Shown here piece by piece: positions 46,490-46,973 of a stretch of DNA of 46,973 bases; positions within the stretch are counted from its first letter, which is position 1; every line of letters begins with the position of its first letter. The notes beneath the pieces are model-generated. The model saw only the letters and a list, made by a program, of their open reading frames with translations, was not told the DNA's origin and ran no database searches. The position numbers were made by a program, and so were the translations under genes. Origin of the DNA: Pseudomonadota bacterium (GTDB lineage Bacteria; Pseudomonadota; Alphaproteobacteria; Acetobacterales; Acetobacteraceae); contig JAJXWD010000017.1 of NCBI GenBank assembly GCA_021781835.1, positions 1 to 46,973 on the forward strand, given 5' to 3'.

Positions 46490-46973
46490 ATGAAGCAGCA
46501 GGCTAACCTCATCCGCGCCGGCCAGGTCATCGAACATGAAGGCCAGCGCTGGACCGTGCTCAAGCAGCAAATCATCACCCCGGGCAAAGGCGGCGCCTTC
46601 ATCCAGGTCGAAATGCGCAACCTCAAAACCGGCAACAAAACCAATGAGCGCTGGCGCACCGCCGATACCGTCGAACGCCTGACCACCGAGGACCGCGACT
46701 ACACCTACTCCTACACCGACGGCGAAAACCTCGTGCTCATGGACCCCGAAACCTTCGAGCAGTTCATGGTCCCCGTCGGCCTGCTCGGCGATAGCGCGCC
46801 CTTCCTGCAAGATAACATGGAAGTCTCCGTCGCCCTCGTCGAAGGCGACCCGGTCGGCATCACCCTGCCCCCCAACGTCACCCTCGAAGTGGTCGAGGCC
46901 GACCCGGTCGTCAAAGGCCAAACCGCCTCCTCCTCCTATAAACCCGCCAAACTCTCCAACGGCGTCAAAACCC
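46490..46973 (+). CDS. efp: Elongation factor P (3' end outside window)
   Basis: At least 161 residues to the window edge; a full EF-P has about 185-190. The KOW-like domain I starts MKQQANLIRAGQVIEHEGQR, with the modifiable lysine in the loop TPGKGGAF (K33). Domains II and III follow (YSYTDGENLVLMDPETFEQF; LPPNVTLEVVEADPVVKGQT). EF-P relieves ribosomes stalled at polyproline, which fits the Pro-rich proteins in this genome (the ABC linker and the carboxypeptidase linker). No efp-modification gene is in the window. Confidence 0.96.
   Translation, partial: MKQQANLIRAGQVIEHEGQRWTVLKQQIITPGKGGAFIQVEMRNLKTGNKTNERWRTADTVERLTTEDRDYTYSYTDGENLVLMDPETFEQFMVPVGLLGDSAPFLQDNMEVSVALVEGDPVGITLPPNVTLEVVEADPVVKGQTASSSYKPAKLSNGVKT

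Overview
The window is high-GC chromosomal DNA of an alphaproteobacterium. The set clpA-clpS, phasin, a D,D-carboxypeptidase with a Pro-rich and SPOR-like tail, lepA, asd, efp and an atpHAGDC operon, with its protein sequences, suggests an Acetobacteraceae-type organism that makes polyhydroxyalkanoate. That placement is inference. No rRNA is present.

Left flank (1-6258): the partial gene of an unusual ABC ATPase (minus strand; N-terminal membrane anchor plus three exact 31-residue Pro/Glu repeats) lies divergent from three genes for TadE/TadF/TadG-like pseudopilin and envelope proteins.

Island (6259-21136): a 14.9-kb integrative mobilizable element sits in the 3' end of tRNA-Ser(GGA). It is bounded by a 15-bp direct repeat (6259-6273 and 21122-21136) and carries a P4-type tyrosine integrase beside the tRNA, an AlpA-like regulator, and a translationally coupled mobilisation operon (small MobC-like protein, TraD/VirD4-type coupling protein, MobF relaxase). 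No type IV secretion genes are present, so a helper is needed for transfer. Its cargo looks like defence: a HEPN protein with an RNxxxH motif, an MmeI-like fused restriction-methyltransferase, a coupled pair of unknown proteins, and a reverse transcriptase with YSDD.

The most interesting feature is the roughly 390-bp gap upstream of the reverse transcriptase. It is rich in stem-loops. On the strand that would be the cDNA it holds a circularly permuted expression cassette: -10 box, Shine-Dalgarno, ATG and an open frame, with a perfect TTGACA -35 box at the far end. Joining a 129-nt unit (12715-12843) to itself at a shared AAC gives TTGACA-N17-TATAGT and a 43-codon frame without any stop. This is the logic known for DRT2 defence systems (rolling-circle reverse transcription of a noncoding RNA into a never-ending gene), so I propose a DRT2-like system here.

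Right flank (21214-46973): lepA, an NCS1 nucleobase transporter, a small membrane protein, an MFS exporter, asd, clpA, clpS, a phasin with palindromic operators, a D,D-carboxypeptidase, yjdM, a SEC-C/TPR/sulfotransferase protein, a DUF3429 membrane protein, a 14-TM MFS pump, a DUF2889 protein, the F1-ATPase operon, a large autotransporter and the start of efp. This part is ordinary housekeeping DNA with clear terminators between units.
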